64,000 bases of DNA from an uncultured Ezakiella sp. (GTDB lineage: Bacteria > Bacillota > Clostridia > Tissierellales > Peptoniphilaceae): NCBI RefSeq assembly GCF_943913045.1, contig NZ_CALTVH010000002.1, positions 1 to 64,000 of the forward strand, in the 5' to 3' direction. Positions 43,285 through 52,350 of this stretch are shown here, piece after piece. The first letter of the stretch is position 1; each line of letters starts with the position of its first letter. The notes under the pieces are model-generated. The model did no database searches, was not told the origin of the DNA, and was given only the letters and a program-made list of their open reading frames with translations. A program made the position numbers and the translations under genes.

Positions 43285-43775
43285 ATTAACTCCTCGTTTA
43301 TTTTTTTTATTATCTCATCCACAATATCATTGGCAGTACTCTCGCTTACAACAAAGTCTGCCACTGATAAATATTTTTCTCGTCTTTTATCAGAAATATT
43401 CTTTAAATTTTCATAAGGATTTTCTTTTAAAAGTGGCCGATTGGATTCGTCAAGATTTTTTAATATATCCTCAACTGACCTATCTAAAAATATTACATAG
43501 TGGTCTTTGAGCAAGTCAATATTGCAAGCTCTTTCTACTATGCCCCCACCACTTGCTAGAATTATATTATCTTTTACTAATATTTTTTTCAGAACTTCTG
43601 TTTCAATATCCCTAAAATATTCTTCGCCATTTTTAAAGATTTCATTAATGCTCTTTCCCTGAGCACTTTCGATTTCAAAATCTGAATCAAAAAATTCTCT
43701 CTTGATTTTTTCTGAAAGGATTTTTCCGACGGTGGTCTTTCCGCTGCCCGGTAGTCCAATTAAAACAATATTCAT
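43281..43775 (-). CDS. aroK: Shikimate kinase
   Basis: 164 residues: Walker A GLPGSGKTT, shikimate-binding FFDSDFEIE, the ASGGGIV motif, and the LID region SNRPLLKENPYE. It phosphorylates shikimate to shikimate-3-phosphate with ATP. It overlaps aroC and aroQ by 4 bp each. Confidence 0.93.
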   Translation of the reverse strand: MNIVLIGLPGSGKTTVGKILSEKIKREFFDSDFEIESAQGKSINEIFKNGEEYFRDIETEVLKKILVKDNIILASGGGIVERACNIDLLKDHYVIFLDRSVEDILKNLDESNRPLLKENPYENLKNISDKRREKYLSVADFVVSESTANDIVDEIIKKINEELI

Positions 43776-44698
43776 CTGGCCCTCATCAAGAGATCTAGCA
43801 AGGCGATTTGTACTGCGCTTTCAAGGACAACACCAACCCTATTTGCAATTTGCTTATCGTGCCTACCCGAAACCTTTATACTTGTTTTTTTAAAGTCATT
43901 GTCAAGAGTGTCCACATCTATATTTACAGTTGGAATGGGTTTTAAAAATACATTAATAAGAAGCGGCATGCCATTTGTGATGCCCCCTTGGACTCCACCA
44001 TCGTGGTTGTGTTTGGTCTTAACCTCTTCTCCTTCCATATAAAATTCATCCAGAGCTTCAACCGATGACATCTTATAAGTCTCCAAAATATTCCCAAAGT
44101 TAATCCCCTTAACAGATGGAACGGAAAATAAAATATGGCTGACTACAGATTCAACAGAATCAAAAAATGGTTGGCCCAAACCTGGCCCTATATTTTCGGC
44201 AAGAATTTTTATCTGTGATCCAGTATTGGCCTTAGCAAAAATTATTTCAGAAGAAATACCAAAATCGTGGATCTGCCTTGCGATTTCACCTGCGACTACC
44301 AAGGCCACGGTCATCCTACCAGAAAAAATTCCACCACCAGTCTCATAGGCTTGGCCACCGTATTTTATAAACTTGGAATAATCTGCATGGCCAGGTCTGA
44401 AGGCATCTTTGATGTCACTATAATCAGATTTTTTTACATCTGCATTTTTTATTAATATGGCAAGCGGAGCCTCAGTTGTGTGATCATTTTCATAACCTGA
44501 AATAACCACTAGGTCATCCTCTTCCCTGCGCAATGTTTCGCCAGAGCTAGATGGTCTCCTCCTATCTAAGCTCTTCTTTATTTTTTCGAAATCTATATTA
44601 GTGCCGGCCTTTATTCCTTCGATTAATATGCCGATAAAGTCCTCATGCGACGCTCCAAAAATTGTAATTTTAAAATCCCTACCGTAAGTAAACATCAA
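43772..44698 (-). CDS. aroC: Chorismate synthase (short form)
   Basis: 308 residues, shorter than the usual 350-400. The family signatures are present: ITIFGASHEDFIG (first active-site His), RRRPSSSGETLRREEDD, FRPGHADYSKFIKYG (second His), GGGIFSGRMT and GGVQGGITNGMPL. It is an FMN-dependent eliminase from EPSP to chorismate. The N-terminus is intact and the shortening appears to be in internal loops and the C-terminal region, so it is a compact rather than broken enzyme. It overlaps aroA by 20 bp. Confidence 0.9.
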   Translation of the reverse strand: MMFTYGRDFKITIFGASHEDFIGILIEGIKAGTNIDFEKIKKSLDRRRPSSSGETLRREEDDLVVISGYENDHTTEAPLAILIKNADVKKSDYSDIKDAFRPGHADYSKFIKYGGQAYETGGGIFSGRMTVALVVAGEIARQIHDFGISSEIIFAKANTGSQIKILAENIGPGLGQPFFDSVESVVSHILFSVPSVKGINFGNILETYKMSSVEALDEFYMEGEEVKTKHNHDGGVQGGITNGMPLLINVFLKPIPTVNIDVDTLDNDFKKTSIKVSGRHDKQIANRVGVVLESAVQIALLDLLMRAR

Positions 44699-45782
44699 AA
44701 TACCTCTTAAAATAATTATAAATATTATAATCTGACTTTTTTAAAGACTCCAAACCCTTTATCTTTAAATTTGAATTATGATATATTTTCAAAAATAAAA
44801 TCATATGGCAAATCCTATGGTCGGTCACTTTGATAGACCTGGATATATTTTTCTTATCTTGACTACCCCTTATATAAATCTGGTCCCTGCCATTGGTCCC
44901 GCAGGCCACATGGAAAAATTTCAAAACCCTCAAAATTTCCTTTAACCTATTGGATTCCTTGTGTTTTAAATTTTCAAGGCCAGAGATTACAAAAACACCA
45001 TCTACAGTTGATAAGTAAGCTGCAAGCATAGGTGCCAAGTCAATTGAGTTTTTTAAATTATATGTCCCCTGCAAATTATTTACATAATCTACAAAAATTA
45101 TGTCATTTTGGCACCTGGCTACAGGCGGCATAATTTTCTCTATAAAATTCTTTTTGTATAAGGCATAAAATAGTGAATAGTTAGACATATCCACTGGAAC
45201 GTAAACTTTTTCTGGCTTCGACATAAATATCTTCAAAGCATCCTTAGTAATTTCTATATACTGTGAAGATTTGTCCGCTTCGTATATAAGATCAAATTTT
45301 CCCTGACCTGCCATTAGCATTCCAGAAACAAACTGGCTTGATTCCTTAGTCGATATCGAATAGGATTTTCTAGCCAATTTTCCCTTTATTCTAATCTTTT
45401 GACCATCTATATCAAAAGATCCATTCTCATCCTCTATGAGGCTTTTAAATGCGTTTAAAGGTCTATCTGCTAGTCGCCCCTCGGTGATAAAGGTAATTTC
45501 TCTATTTTCTTGGAATATTAACATTAGTGGAATCAAAAATCTCAAGGTAGATCCAGATTCGCCAACATAAATTTCATCTCTTAAAGCCCTATCCGCTTTT
45601 TGCAAATACAAATCCCCTCCTATAATCTTATAAGAATCATATAGGGCATTTAAAGTTGCAAAAACATCATCGGATGGGGTGAAGTTTTTAATGACTATAT
45701 CCAAATTATTTATCCAGGACAAGATAATAAACCTATGTAAATAGGACTTTGAATAGCCCGGTATATATTCCAGCTTATTCAA
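44679..45782 (-). CDS. aroA: 3-phosphoshikimate 1-carboxyvinyltransferase (EPSP synthase), divergent
   Basis: 367 residues against the usual about 430. Active-site positions are recognisable: GYSKSYLHRFIIL (Lys, Ser, Arg), VGESGSTLRFLIP, the catalytic Asp in SIDLAPMLAAYL, LKHKESNRLKEI (Lys, Glu, Arg), and the late KVTDHRICHMIL. It condenses shikimate-3-phosphate with PEP. It overlaps aroB by 8 bp and aroC by 20 bp. Sequence is far from class I and II enzymes, but the operon position makes the call firm. Confidence 0.88.
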   Translation of the reverse strand: MNKLEYIPGYSKSYLHRFIILSWINNLDIVIKNFTPSDDVFATLNALYDSYKIIGGDLYLQKADRALRDEIYVGESGSTLRFLIPLMLIFQENREITFITEGRLADRPLNAFKSLIEDENGSFDIDGQKIRIKGKLARKSYSISTKESSQFVSGMLMAGQGKFDLIYEADKSSQYIEITKDALKIFMSKPEKVYVPVDMSNYSLFYALYKKNFIEKIMPPVARCQNDIIFVDYVNNLQGTYNLKNSIDLAPMLAAYLSTVDGVFVISGLENLKHKESNRLKEILRVLKFFHVACGTNGRDQIYIRGSQDKKNISRSIKVTDHRICHMILFLKIYHNSNLKIKGLESLKKSDYNIYNYFKRYFDVYLR

Positions 45783-46737
45783 AATAAATCCTCCTTTGAA
45801 AATCCTTTTTGTTAAGAGTCAAAATACTTCCACAGCCGATTTTCCTTATGCAAGGAATATTGATAAGTTCTCCAGAAGATTTTTTGTCATCTTTAATAGT
45901 GAGCTTGGCTGTTTTATATTTTTCAAGCAATTTATTAAAATCGTCTCCATACAATTTATCAAAAACCCTTAAAAATTCTTTGTAAGTGTCATATCCCAAA
46001 GTCTGGTGCTCAATAACTAAGCCAAGAGCCACTGCCTTTCCATGAGATATCTTATAATCTTCATAGGCCTCTATGGCATGACCAACAGTATGACCAGCAT
46101 TTAAGAGCTGCCTTAAGCCCTTATCTCTAAAATCATCTTTTACTATTTTCTGTTTTTTCTGTGGGCAATAGCCAGCTGCCAATCGAGTGAATTCATCTCG
46201 CTTCGTCATCTCATAGTCTATTAGAGCTTCCATCTCATTAAAAATTTTCTCGTCAAATAAAGCGGCAAGCTTGATTGCCTCCACTACTCCGTTTTTATAG
46301 TTACCCAAGCTTTCAGTCTTGGTAAAATTTTCATCAATAATCACATTTGTAGCTTCATTAAAAATACCCACAAAATTTTTTGTGTGATCAAAATTAATTG
46401 CAGTCTTGCCGCCAACACATGCATCCACCATAGACAATAGTGTGGTTGGAATTATATCGTGACTAATCCCACGCATATAAATGCCTGCAGCAAATCCAAC
46501 TGCATCTGACAAACTGCCGCCGCCTACAACCCCTATATGAGAAGACCTATCAAGGCCCCGACTTTGCATATGACCAATCAGAGTTTCAATGAAATCAAAA
46601 GTCTTGCAAGCTTCGCCAGCTTGGACAAAATAAGGGTCCTTCGGAAATAATCCTCCATATAAGTCTCTTAAAACTTCATCTGCTACAATGAAATCGTATT
46701 CGATTTTATCAATTGATTTATAAATTATGTTTTCCAT
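45775..46737 (-). CDS. aroB: 3-dehydroquinate synthase
   Basis: 320 residues. NAD+ and metal-binding motifs: GVVGGGSLSDAVGFAAGIYMR split over the Rossmann loop, IPTTLLSMVDACVGGKTAIN, KNFVGIF, EAIKLA and LNAGHTVGHAIE. It cyclises DAHP to dehydroquinate. ATG 46737 is chosen over an adjacent upstream TTG. It overlaps the DAHP synthase gene by 20 bp. Confidence 0.92.
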   Translation of the reverse strand: MENIIYKSIDKIEYDFIVADEVLRDLYGGLFPKDPYFVQAGEACKTFDFIETLIGHMQSRGLDRSSHIGVVGGGSLSDAVGFAAGIYMRGISHDIIPTTLLSMVDACVGGKTAINFDHTKNFVGIFNEATNVIIDENFTKTESLGNYKNGVVEAIKLAALFDEKIFNEMEALIDYEMTKRDEFTRLAAGYCPQKKQKIVKDDFRDKGLRQLLNAGHTVGHAIEAYEDYKISHGKAVALGLVIEHQTLGYDTYKEFLRVFDKLYGDDFNKLLEKYKTAKLTIKDDKKSSGELINIPCIRKIGCGSILTLNKKDFQRRIYFE

Positions 46738-47431
46738 CAAGATCCCTTAGTAATTTTTCAAAAGTTTTAACATCCAGGGCCTGGTCTTTATCAGTCAAAG
46801 CCTCTTCTGGATTTTCGTGGACTTCTATTATAAGTCCATCTGCCCCTGCAGCAATAGCAGCCTTTGCAGCTCCGGGCACAAAGTCTCGCCTACCCATTGA
46901 ATGTGAAGGATCAGCAAGAACCTCAAAGTCAGTCATTTCTTTTAAATAAATAATAGCACCAATATCTAAAACATTTCTGGTTATATTATCAAAAGATCTA
47001 ATACCTCTTTCACAAAGGGTAACATTTTTGTTTCCAGCCCTTGTAATGTACTCAGACGCCTTGATCCACTCTTCTATATATGACGCAAAGCCTCTTTTTA
47101 AAATAATATTTTTATCAGTTCGGCCCAGCTCTCTTAAGAGATCAAAGTTTTGCATATTTCTGGCTCCAACTTGCATGGAATCCACGTAATCATATAGCTT
47201 TTCAATTTGTTCAGCATTCATAACCTCGCTGACAATTTTAAAGCCCATCTTTTTTAATCCTTTTAAAATTTCTATACCATCGTATCCTATTCCCTGAAAA
47301 CTATTTGGATCAGTGCGTGGCTTAAAAAGCATGGCTCTAATTTCGCTAACACCCAAATCTTTTAATTTACTTGCCAAACTAATGGCTTGATCATAGTTTT
47401 CTATTGAACAAGAACCTGCAATAATTCTCAA
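46718..47431 (-). CDS. aroF: DAHP synthase (type I, AroF/KDO8P-like short form)
   Basis: 237 residues of the compact beta-type DAHP synthase: IIAGSCSIEN, FKPRTDPNSFQG, QVGARNMQNFDLL, ILKRGFA, LCERGIR, DPSHSMGRRDFV. It joins PEP and erythrose-4-phosphate, the entry step of the shikimate pathway. No regulatory ACT or chorismate-mutase domain is attached, so feedback control is not evident from sequence. It overlaps aroE by 4 bp. Confidence 0.92.
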   Translation of the reverse strand: MRIIAGSCSIENYDQAISLASKLKDLGVSEIRAMLFKPRTDPNSFQGIGYDGIEILKGLKKMGFKIVSEVMNAEQIEKLYDYVDSMQVGARNMQNFDLLRELGRTDKNIILKRGFASYIEEWIKASEYITRAGNKNVTLCERGIRSFDNITRNVLDIGAIIYLKEMTDFEVLADPSHSMGRRDFVPGAAKAAIAAGADGLIIEVHENPEEALTDKDQALDVKTFEKLLRDLDGKHNL

Positions 47432-48159
47432 ATTATCTCTCCTAAATATATTTTATAACTCATCTTTGCTTGAAGCTCAAGCATTTCAAATCCATTTTTG
47501 ATTTCAAGACCAGACTTTTCCATACAAGATAAAAACATGGTTTTTTCTGGTGTATAGATCAAATCAATGGCCGTTTTTTGCGATCCAAATGGTTTTTCCA
47601 TTAAAGTTTTTTCTTCATTAAAACCAACGCTTGTTGCATTTATAACGTTTACAAAATTTTGGCCTTGCAAATTATCTATAAATTTTAAATCAGCTTTTAT
47701 CTTAAGCAGATCGTCATTGTCAAAATCCCTAGCATACACCGTCAAGTCTTTCTCCTTAAAAGCCCTTATAACAGCCCGGGCTGCACCACCCCGTCCTAAA
47801 ATTAAAATACTTCCTTCTTTTAAAATGGGATTGATACTTCTATGTGCCCCGTATATATCAGTATTGTAGCCATAAAGCACGCCATCTTTATTGTAAACAG
47901 TGTTTACAGCTGCAACGGCCTTAGCATCATCACTTATATGATCTAAGTATTTTATAATCTCATTTTTATATGGGGCTGTGACATTAAAGCCAGTAAACTT
48001 TCCAGACCTAACTTCTTCGACAAAGGCCGATAAATCTTCTCTGTCTAAATCTCTCAACTCATAAGATAGGTCGACCCCATCTTTTTTTGCAAAAGTCTTA
48101 TAGAGTTCTGGCGACCTGGAATTTTTTATATTCTTTCCTATAAGGCAAAGTTTTAACAT
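47428..48159 (-). CDS. aroE: Shikimate dehydrogenase
   Basis: 243 residues. Substrate-binding SRSPELYKTF and NVTAPYKNEI (catalytic Lys), AVAAVNTVYNKDG, the NADP-binding LGRGGAARAVI, and NATSVGF. It reduces dehydroshikimate. It is the first of seven consecutive shikimate genes and overlaps yvcK by 7 bp, so the pathway is on the same transcript as the cell-wall genes upstream. Confidence 0.93.
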   Translation of the reverse strand: MLKLCLIGKNIKNSRSPELYKTFAKKDGVDLSYELRDLDREDLSAFVEEVRSGKFTGFNVTAPYKNEIIKYLDHISDDAKAVAAVNTVYNKDGVLYGYNTDIYGAHRSINPILKEGSILILGRGGAARAVIRAFKEKDLTVYARDFDNDDLLKIKADLKFIDNLQGQNFVNVINATSVGFNEEKTLMEKPFGSQKTAIDLIYTPEKTMFLSCMEKSGLEIKNGFEMLELQAKMSYKIYLGEII

Positions 48160-49091
48160 AGCTTTAATATCTCTCCAGCAATTTCTTCTGATGCGGACCT
48201 TATATAGCCTTCTTTTACAGATATGAAATCTCCTGTAATCAACCGGTCTCCATAAAAATCATGGTCATACTTATCTGGTACAACCGGAATAGATCCTTCG
48301 TCCTTGTACTTAGCCAAGACTTCCTTTTCTGGCAAAGCATCATTTGCAAATATATAATCTAAGCCTCTGCCTAGATATCTTTCAATTTCCTCAATATGGT
48401 CCCTGAGCGTATAATTGTAAGTTTCTTCAGGCTGGGTCATGACGTTTGATACATAGGCAATTTTTTTATCCTTCAATAAATCTCTAACATCGTCTACCAG
48501 CAAATTACATATAACAGATGTGTATAAAGAACCCGGTCCCAAAGTTACAATGTCGGCCTCTCTAATGGCCTCTCTAGCATCAAGAGATATATTGCAAGGC
48601 TCTTTTAAATAGAGCTCATTTATCTTGGCCTTTCTCTTTAAAGAAAAAATTGCAATTTCACTTTCACCGTAAATCGTGTCTCCATTTGATAATTTAGCGA
48701 CCAAATCCATTGGGTCGAGACTAACAGGATAAACATTGCCCTTGATATTCAAAGCCTTGCTCAAAAAATAAATAGCTTGTTCAAAGGACCCAAATTCTTC
48801 GGTCATTCCTGCAATCATTAAATTTCCCAATGACTGGCCTTTAAGATCCCCTTTTGTAAACCTATAGGCCAGAAGTTTGGACAGGGAATCAGGTGCATTG
48901 GACAAGGCCAATAGGCAGTTTCTGATATCCCCTGGCGGCAGCATATTTAAATCTGCACGTAAAATTCCGCTTCCGCCACCATTGTCGCCAACTGTCACAA
49001 TAGCAGAAACGTCAAATTTATCTTTAAGTCCCGATATTAAAATACTTAGTCCAGTTCCACCACCAATGGCGACCAGTTTATTTGCTTTCAT
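48153..49091 (-). CDS. yvcK: YvcK/CofD-like protein (gluconeogenesis factor family)
   Basis: 312 residues: a nucleotide-sugar-binding Rossmann start (GGGTGLSILISGL), VTVGDNGGGSG, PPGDIRNCLLALS, GNLMIAGM, LGPGSLYTSVICNL. YvcK binds UDP-sugars and coordinates cell-wall synthesis with carbon source. It overlaps rapZ by 14 bp. In most Firmicutes rapZ-yvcK is followed by whiA; here aroE follows instead. Confidence 0.92.
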   Translation of the reverse strand: MKANKLVAIGGGTGLSILISGLKDKFDVSAIVTVGDNGGGSGILRADLNMLPPGDIRNCLLALSNAPDSLSKLLAYRFTKGDLKGQSLGNLMIAGMTEEFGSFEQAIYFLSKALNIKGNVYPVSLDPMDLVAKLSNGDTIYGESEIAIFSLKRKAKINELYLKEPCNISLDAREAIREADIVTLGPGSLYTSVICNLLVDDVRDLLKDKKIAYVSNVMTQPEETYNYTLRDHIEEIERYLGRGLDYIFANDALPEKEVLAKYKDEGSIPVVPDKYDHDFYGDRLITGDFISVKEGYIRSASEEIAGEILKLC

Positions 49092-49938
49092 CTTCCAAAT
49101 CCCTGTTAATCATGGTTATGCTTATATTATCTTCTTTTTCAAACATTTCCTTGAGGCGTCTGGCAACACTTACAGACCTTTGCCTGCCACCTGTGCAGCC
49201 AAAAGCTACAAGAAGTTGCTCTTTGCCTTCCCGTTCATAAAGTGGTATTAAGAATTTAATTAAATCATAGACCTTATTTATAAATTTATCAACTTCAGGC
49301 TGACTTAAAACAAAAGTATAGACTTCATTCTTATAGCCGGATTTTGTTTTTAATTCTGGTACATAATATGGGTTTTCAATAAATCTAACATCAAAAACTA
49401 AATCTGCATCCATCACAATCCCATGCTTAAAACCAAAGGTTGTAAAGACTACGTTTAAACCATCAGTTTCTTCTAACATAGAATGAATGGCTCGCTTAAG
49501 TTCGCCCAAACTTAAATTAGATGTTTCAATAGGAAGAGAAATCTCTTGAATCTTATCCATGATTTTGCGTTCCTTGGATATGCCTTCTAAAATACTTCCC
49601 TTCATAGCCAGAGGGTGAGGCCTCCGTCTTTCCTTAAATCTTCTAATCAGCGCTTCGTCAGACGCATTTAAAAATAAAACCTTGGCTCCATATTCGTCCT
49701 TTAAATTTTTTATAATAGAATAGAGCTCATTGGTAAAAATCCTATTTCTAAGGTCAATTGCCAGGGCTACTTTTTCAACCTGAGGTGTCTTTTGCATTAA
49801 TTCAAAAGTCTCTCTGATTAATGGTATTGGCAAGTTATCTATGCACAAATAGCCGTCGTCTTCCAATACATTTAAGGCCGCAGTTTTCCCTGCCCCGCTC
49901 ATTCCAGTTACAATTATTATATCCATTTTATTTTTCAA
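49078..49938 (-). CDS. rapZ: RapZ-type RNase adapter / nucleotide-binding protein (YvcJ)
   Basis: 286 residues: Walker A GMSGAGKT, LEDDGYLCIDNLP, RRRPHPL, FTTFGFKHG, DVRFIENPYYVPEL, IAFGCTGGRQRSV-type C-terminal segment (here VAFGCTGGRQRSV). In E. coli RapZ guides RNase E to a small RNA; in Gram-positives YvcJ has a less clear role. It overlaps murB by 11 bp. Confidence 0.93.
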   Translation of the reverse strand: MKNKMDIIIVTGMSGAGKTAALNVLEDDGYLCIDNLPIPLIRETFELMQKTPQVEKVALAIDLRNRIFTNELYSIIKNLKDEYGAKVLFLNASDEALIRRFKERRRPHPLAMKGSILEGISKERKIMDKIQEISLPIETSNLSLGELKRAIHSMLEETDGLNVVFTTFGFKHGIVMDADLVFDVRFIENPYYVPELKTKSGYKNEVYTFVLSQPEVDKFINKVYDLIKFLIPLYEREGKEQLLVAFGCTGGRQRSVSVARRLKEMFEKEDNISITMINRDLEDESK

Positions 49939-50776
49939 TTATCCTTAACTCCGTTTCTAAATCTACTCCATATTCGTCCTTGACCTTATTCCTAATAAGT
50001 TCAATTAGCTGGGTGACATCATCGAAGCTCGCTTGGTCATAGTTAATTATAAAACCTGCATGCTTTGGTGATACCATTGCTCCGCCAATTCTTGTGCCCT
50101 TTAAATTTAAATCGTCAATAAGTTTTGAAGCATAATAACCCTTTGGCCTTTTAAAAACCGAACCACACGAAGGATATTCAAGTGGCTGTTTGGAATTCCT
50201 TCTCTCATGCAGGTCATCGACCAAGGCTTTGATCTCTTCCCTGTCTCCATTTGTAGCCGTATAATAAGCGCCTAGAATTATATCTCCGTTGTCTTGAAAA
50301 ACAGAATGTCTGGAGTCAAATTCGCAAATCTCATTTGGAACTTCAAGAATTTCTCCAGCTCTATAAACAACTACAGAATGAATTATATCTTTCATTTCTC
50401 CACCATAGGCTCCAGCATTCATGAAAACTCCACCGCCGATTGAGCCTGGTATGCCCTCCATGAATTCAAAGCCAGCCAAAGAATTTTTTATTGCAAAATC
50501 ACTTAGCTGACCCATAGTAGCCCCAGCTTGAGCATAGACCAAATCATCTAATAATTCAATATTTGAAAAATTTTCCCTTAGGAGTATTATTGCTCTGTCA
50601 AATTTTTTATCTGTAATTAAAATATTGCTCATTTGTCCAATTATCAGTGGATTTCCTTCTGTATTTAAAATTTCTTTTATATCTTCATTGGACTCTGGCA
50701 AATAAATTGCCCTGCATGGCCCGCCAATCTTCATTGTAGAAAATTCTTTTATATCATAATCTTTTAAAACTTTCAT
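49928..50776 (-). CDS. murB: UDP-N-acetylenolpyruvoylglucosamine reductase
   Basis: 282 residues of the type II MurB: FSTMKIGGPCRAIY, FMEGIPGSIGGGVFMNAGAYGGE split over the FAD site, SRHSVFQ, YPSCGSVFKRPKG (proton-donor region) and HAGFIINYDQA. It makes UDP-MurNAc with FAD and NADPH. It is the first gene of the murB-rapZ-yvcK-aro-M42 operon; a TATAAT lies about 45 bp upstream on the minus strand with only a weak -35. Confidence 0.94.
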   Translation of the reverse strand: MKVLKDYDIKEFSTMKIGGPCRAIYLPESNEDIKEILNTEGNPLIIGQMSNILITDKKFDRAIILLRENFSNIELLDDLVYAQAGATMGQLSDFAIKNSLAGFEFMEGIPGSIGGGVFMNAGAYGGEMKDIIHSVVVYRAGEILEVPNEICEFDSRHSVFQDNGDIILGAYYTATNGDREEIKALVDDLHERRNSKQPLEYPSCGSVFKRPKGYYASKLIDDLNLKGTRIGGAMVSPKHAGFIINYDQASFDDVTQLIELIRNKVKDEYGVDLETELRIIEK

Positions 50777-50853
50777 TTGTCCTCCAAAATATTTTCGTTC
50801 ATCGATATATCTATACCCCTATTTTATTATATTTGAGGCAAATTGTCCACATC

Positions 50854-50881
50854 AAAAAACCTTTGACAAAAAGTCAAAGGC
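50854..50881 (-). terminator. Intrinsic terminator of the valS-hpt-CPBP operon
   Basis: Minus-strand stem CCTTTGAC/GTCAAAGG followed by T6, 11 bp after the CPBP gene. Confidence 0.9.
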
Positions 50882-50891
50882 TTTAATTAAT

Positions 50892-51827
50892 TTAAAACTT
50901 TTTCATCACTATTACAAAAGCACTTGCAAGCATTATAAATCCAAAGATAAACATAATCCATGTGAATAATTTTTCATTTTTTTCAGGCTTTATAACTAGA
51001 GTGGTCTTTTCCCTATAATCTGGGAAAGATTTTAATAACTTGTAAACCATATAAGCTAAAAGTGCAATTACAATTAGACCAAATGCTGCTACTAGTACCT
51101 TAGAATCGCCCAGCATAGCCTCGACATTTGCCATATCAGGATCACCCGCAGCGTCCAAATCCAGGTTGCCAGCCTTGTTGGCAATATAACCGATAACCAT
51201 GGCAATAGAATTATTAGTTGTGTGACCAATTATACTTGGTAAGAGTGAATCTGACCTATATCTCAAATATCCAAAGGTCAGTCCCATCAAAAATGGTCCC
51301 ACTATATTTATTGGGTTGTAGTGAAAAATTGCAAAGAGAGTTGCCGTTATAAAAATCCTCGCTACTGGCTTATACCTATCAAAGGCTCTGAATAAAAATC
51401 CTCTAAAGACCAGCTCTTCAAAAACGCCTGGTAAGACCGCAAACATTATTACGCTTACCAAAAACATTGGAAAAGTTTCCGGTAGAGGCACACCCATATC
51501 GGATGGCAGGGTCATAAACTTAGACAGACCTGTCAAATACAAACCATTTATAAACACAATAACTGGATATGATAAAAGGGATATAAAAAACGCCTTCCAC
51601 AGGGTCCCTTCGTATGGCATCCTAAGGGCCAAGGTCTCTTTGACATAATATTTTTTAAATACACAGACCAAATAAGTAACAAGACCTAATATTATGGCCT
51701 CTGTAAAAAATATTCCAAAGTAAATATTTAAAAGCTGAGTTAGGCCACCCAGGGTTAAAAATAAAACAGTTAACCCCATAAACATAAGTGATCCAGCAAC
51801 AGCTGTTGGCATGCTTTTTTTATTCAT
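50892..51827 (-). CDS. CPBP family intramembrane metalloprotease
   Basis: 311 residues with about eight membrane segments. The Abi/CPBP motifs are EELVFRGFLFRAF (Glu-Glu and Arg), ATLFAIFHYNP (His) and SIIGHTTNN (His and Asn). Members include Rce1-like proteases and bacteriocin-immunity proteins; the substrate cannot be inferred. ATG 51827 behind GAGGGAGAAG is the natural start; the longer open frame lies in hpt. It overlaps hpt by 8 bp. Confidence 0.88.
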   Translation of the reverse strand: MNKKSMPTAVAGSLMFMGLTVLFLTLGGLTQLLNIYFGIFFTEAIILGLVTYLVCVFKKYYVKETLALRMPYEGTLWKAFFISLLSYPVIVFINGLYLTGLSKFMTLPSDMGVPLPETFPMFLVSVIMFAVLPGVFEELVFRGFLFRAFDRYKPVARIFITATLFAIFHYNPINIVGPFLMGLTFGYLRYRSDSLLPSIIGHTTNNSIAMVIGYIANKAGNLDLDAAGDPDMANVEAMLGDSKVLVAAFGLIVIALLAYMVYKLLKSFPDYREKTTLVIKPEKNEKLFTWIMFIFGFIMLASAFVIVMKKF

Positions 51828-52350
51828 CTTCTCCCTCTTCCAAAAATTCAAATATATAAGGCACGTTTCTGTAATTGTTTTCATAGTCCAAGCCATAGCC
51901 GACAATAAAAACGTCGTCCACTTCAAAGCCTACAAAGTCACTGTTGACATCTTGTGTCCTTCTAGATGGCTTGTCAAGCATTGTGGCAATCTTTAGTGAC
52001 TTAGGATTTTTAATTCCTATATAGTCCTTTATAAATTTCAAAGTATTACCTGAGTCAATGATATCATCAACTATCAAAACATTTTTGCCATCTACATTGG
52101 ATCTCAAATCGCTAAATATTTTAACATCCCCAGATGAAACCTTCTTGTGGCCATAAGAAGCAGTAGTTATAAAGTCTACTTCTACAAGCATGTCTAGCCT
52201 CTTGATTAGGTCCGCTGCAAACATAAAGCCCCCTCTTAATAGAGGAATTACAATAATCGGCTCTCCCTTGTAAAAATCATTTATTTCCTCTGCAAGTTTA
52301 TCCAAACGCTTATCAATTTCATCTTGTGTAATCAAAACTTTTTTAATCAT
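51820..52350 (-). CDS. hpt: Hypoxanthine phosphoribosyltransferase
   Basis: 176 residues: PLLRGGFMFAADL, DFITTASYG, the PRPP-binding loop VLIVDDIIDSGNTL, and DFVGFEVDDVFIVGYGLDY near the C-terminus. It salvages hypoxanthine and guanine to IMP and GMP. It overlaps valS by 4 bp (ATGA) and the CPBP gene by 8 bp. Confidence 0.94.
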   Translation of the reverse strand: MIKKVLITQDEIDKRLDKLAEEINDFYKGEPIIVIPLLRGGFMFAADLIKRLDMLVEVDFITTASYGHKKVSSGDVKIFSDLRSNVDGKNVLIVDDIIDSGNTLKFIKDYIGIKNPKSLKIATMLDKPSRRTQDVNSDFVGFEVDDVFIVGYGLDYENNYRNVPYIFEFLEEGEDE

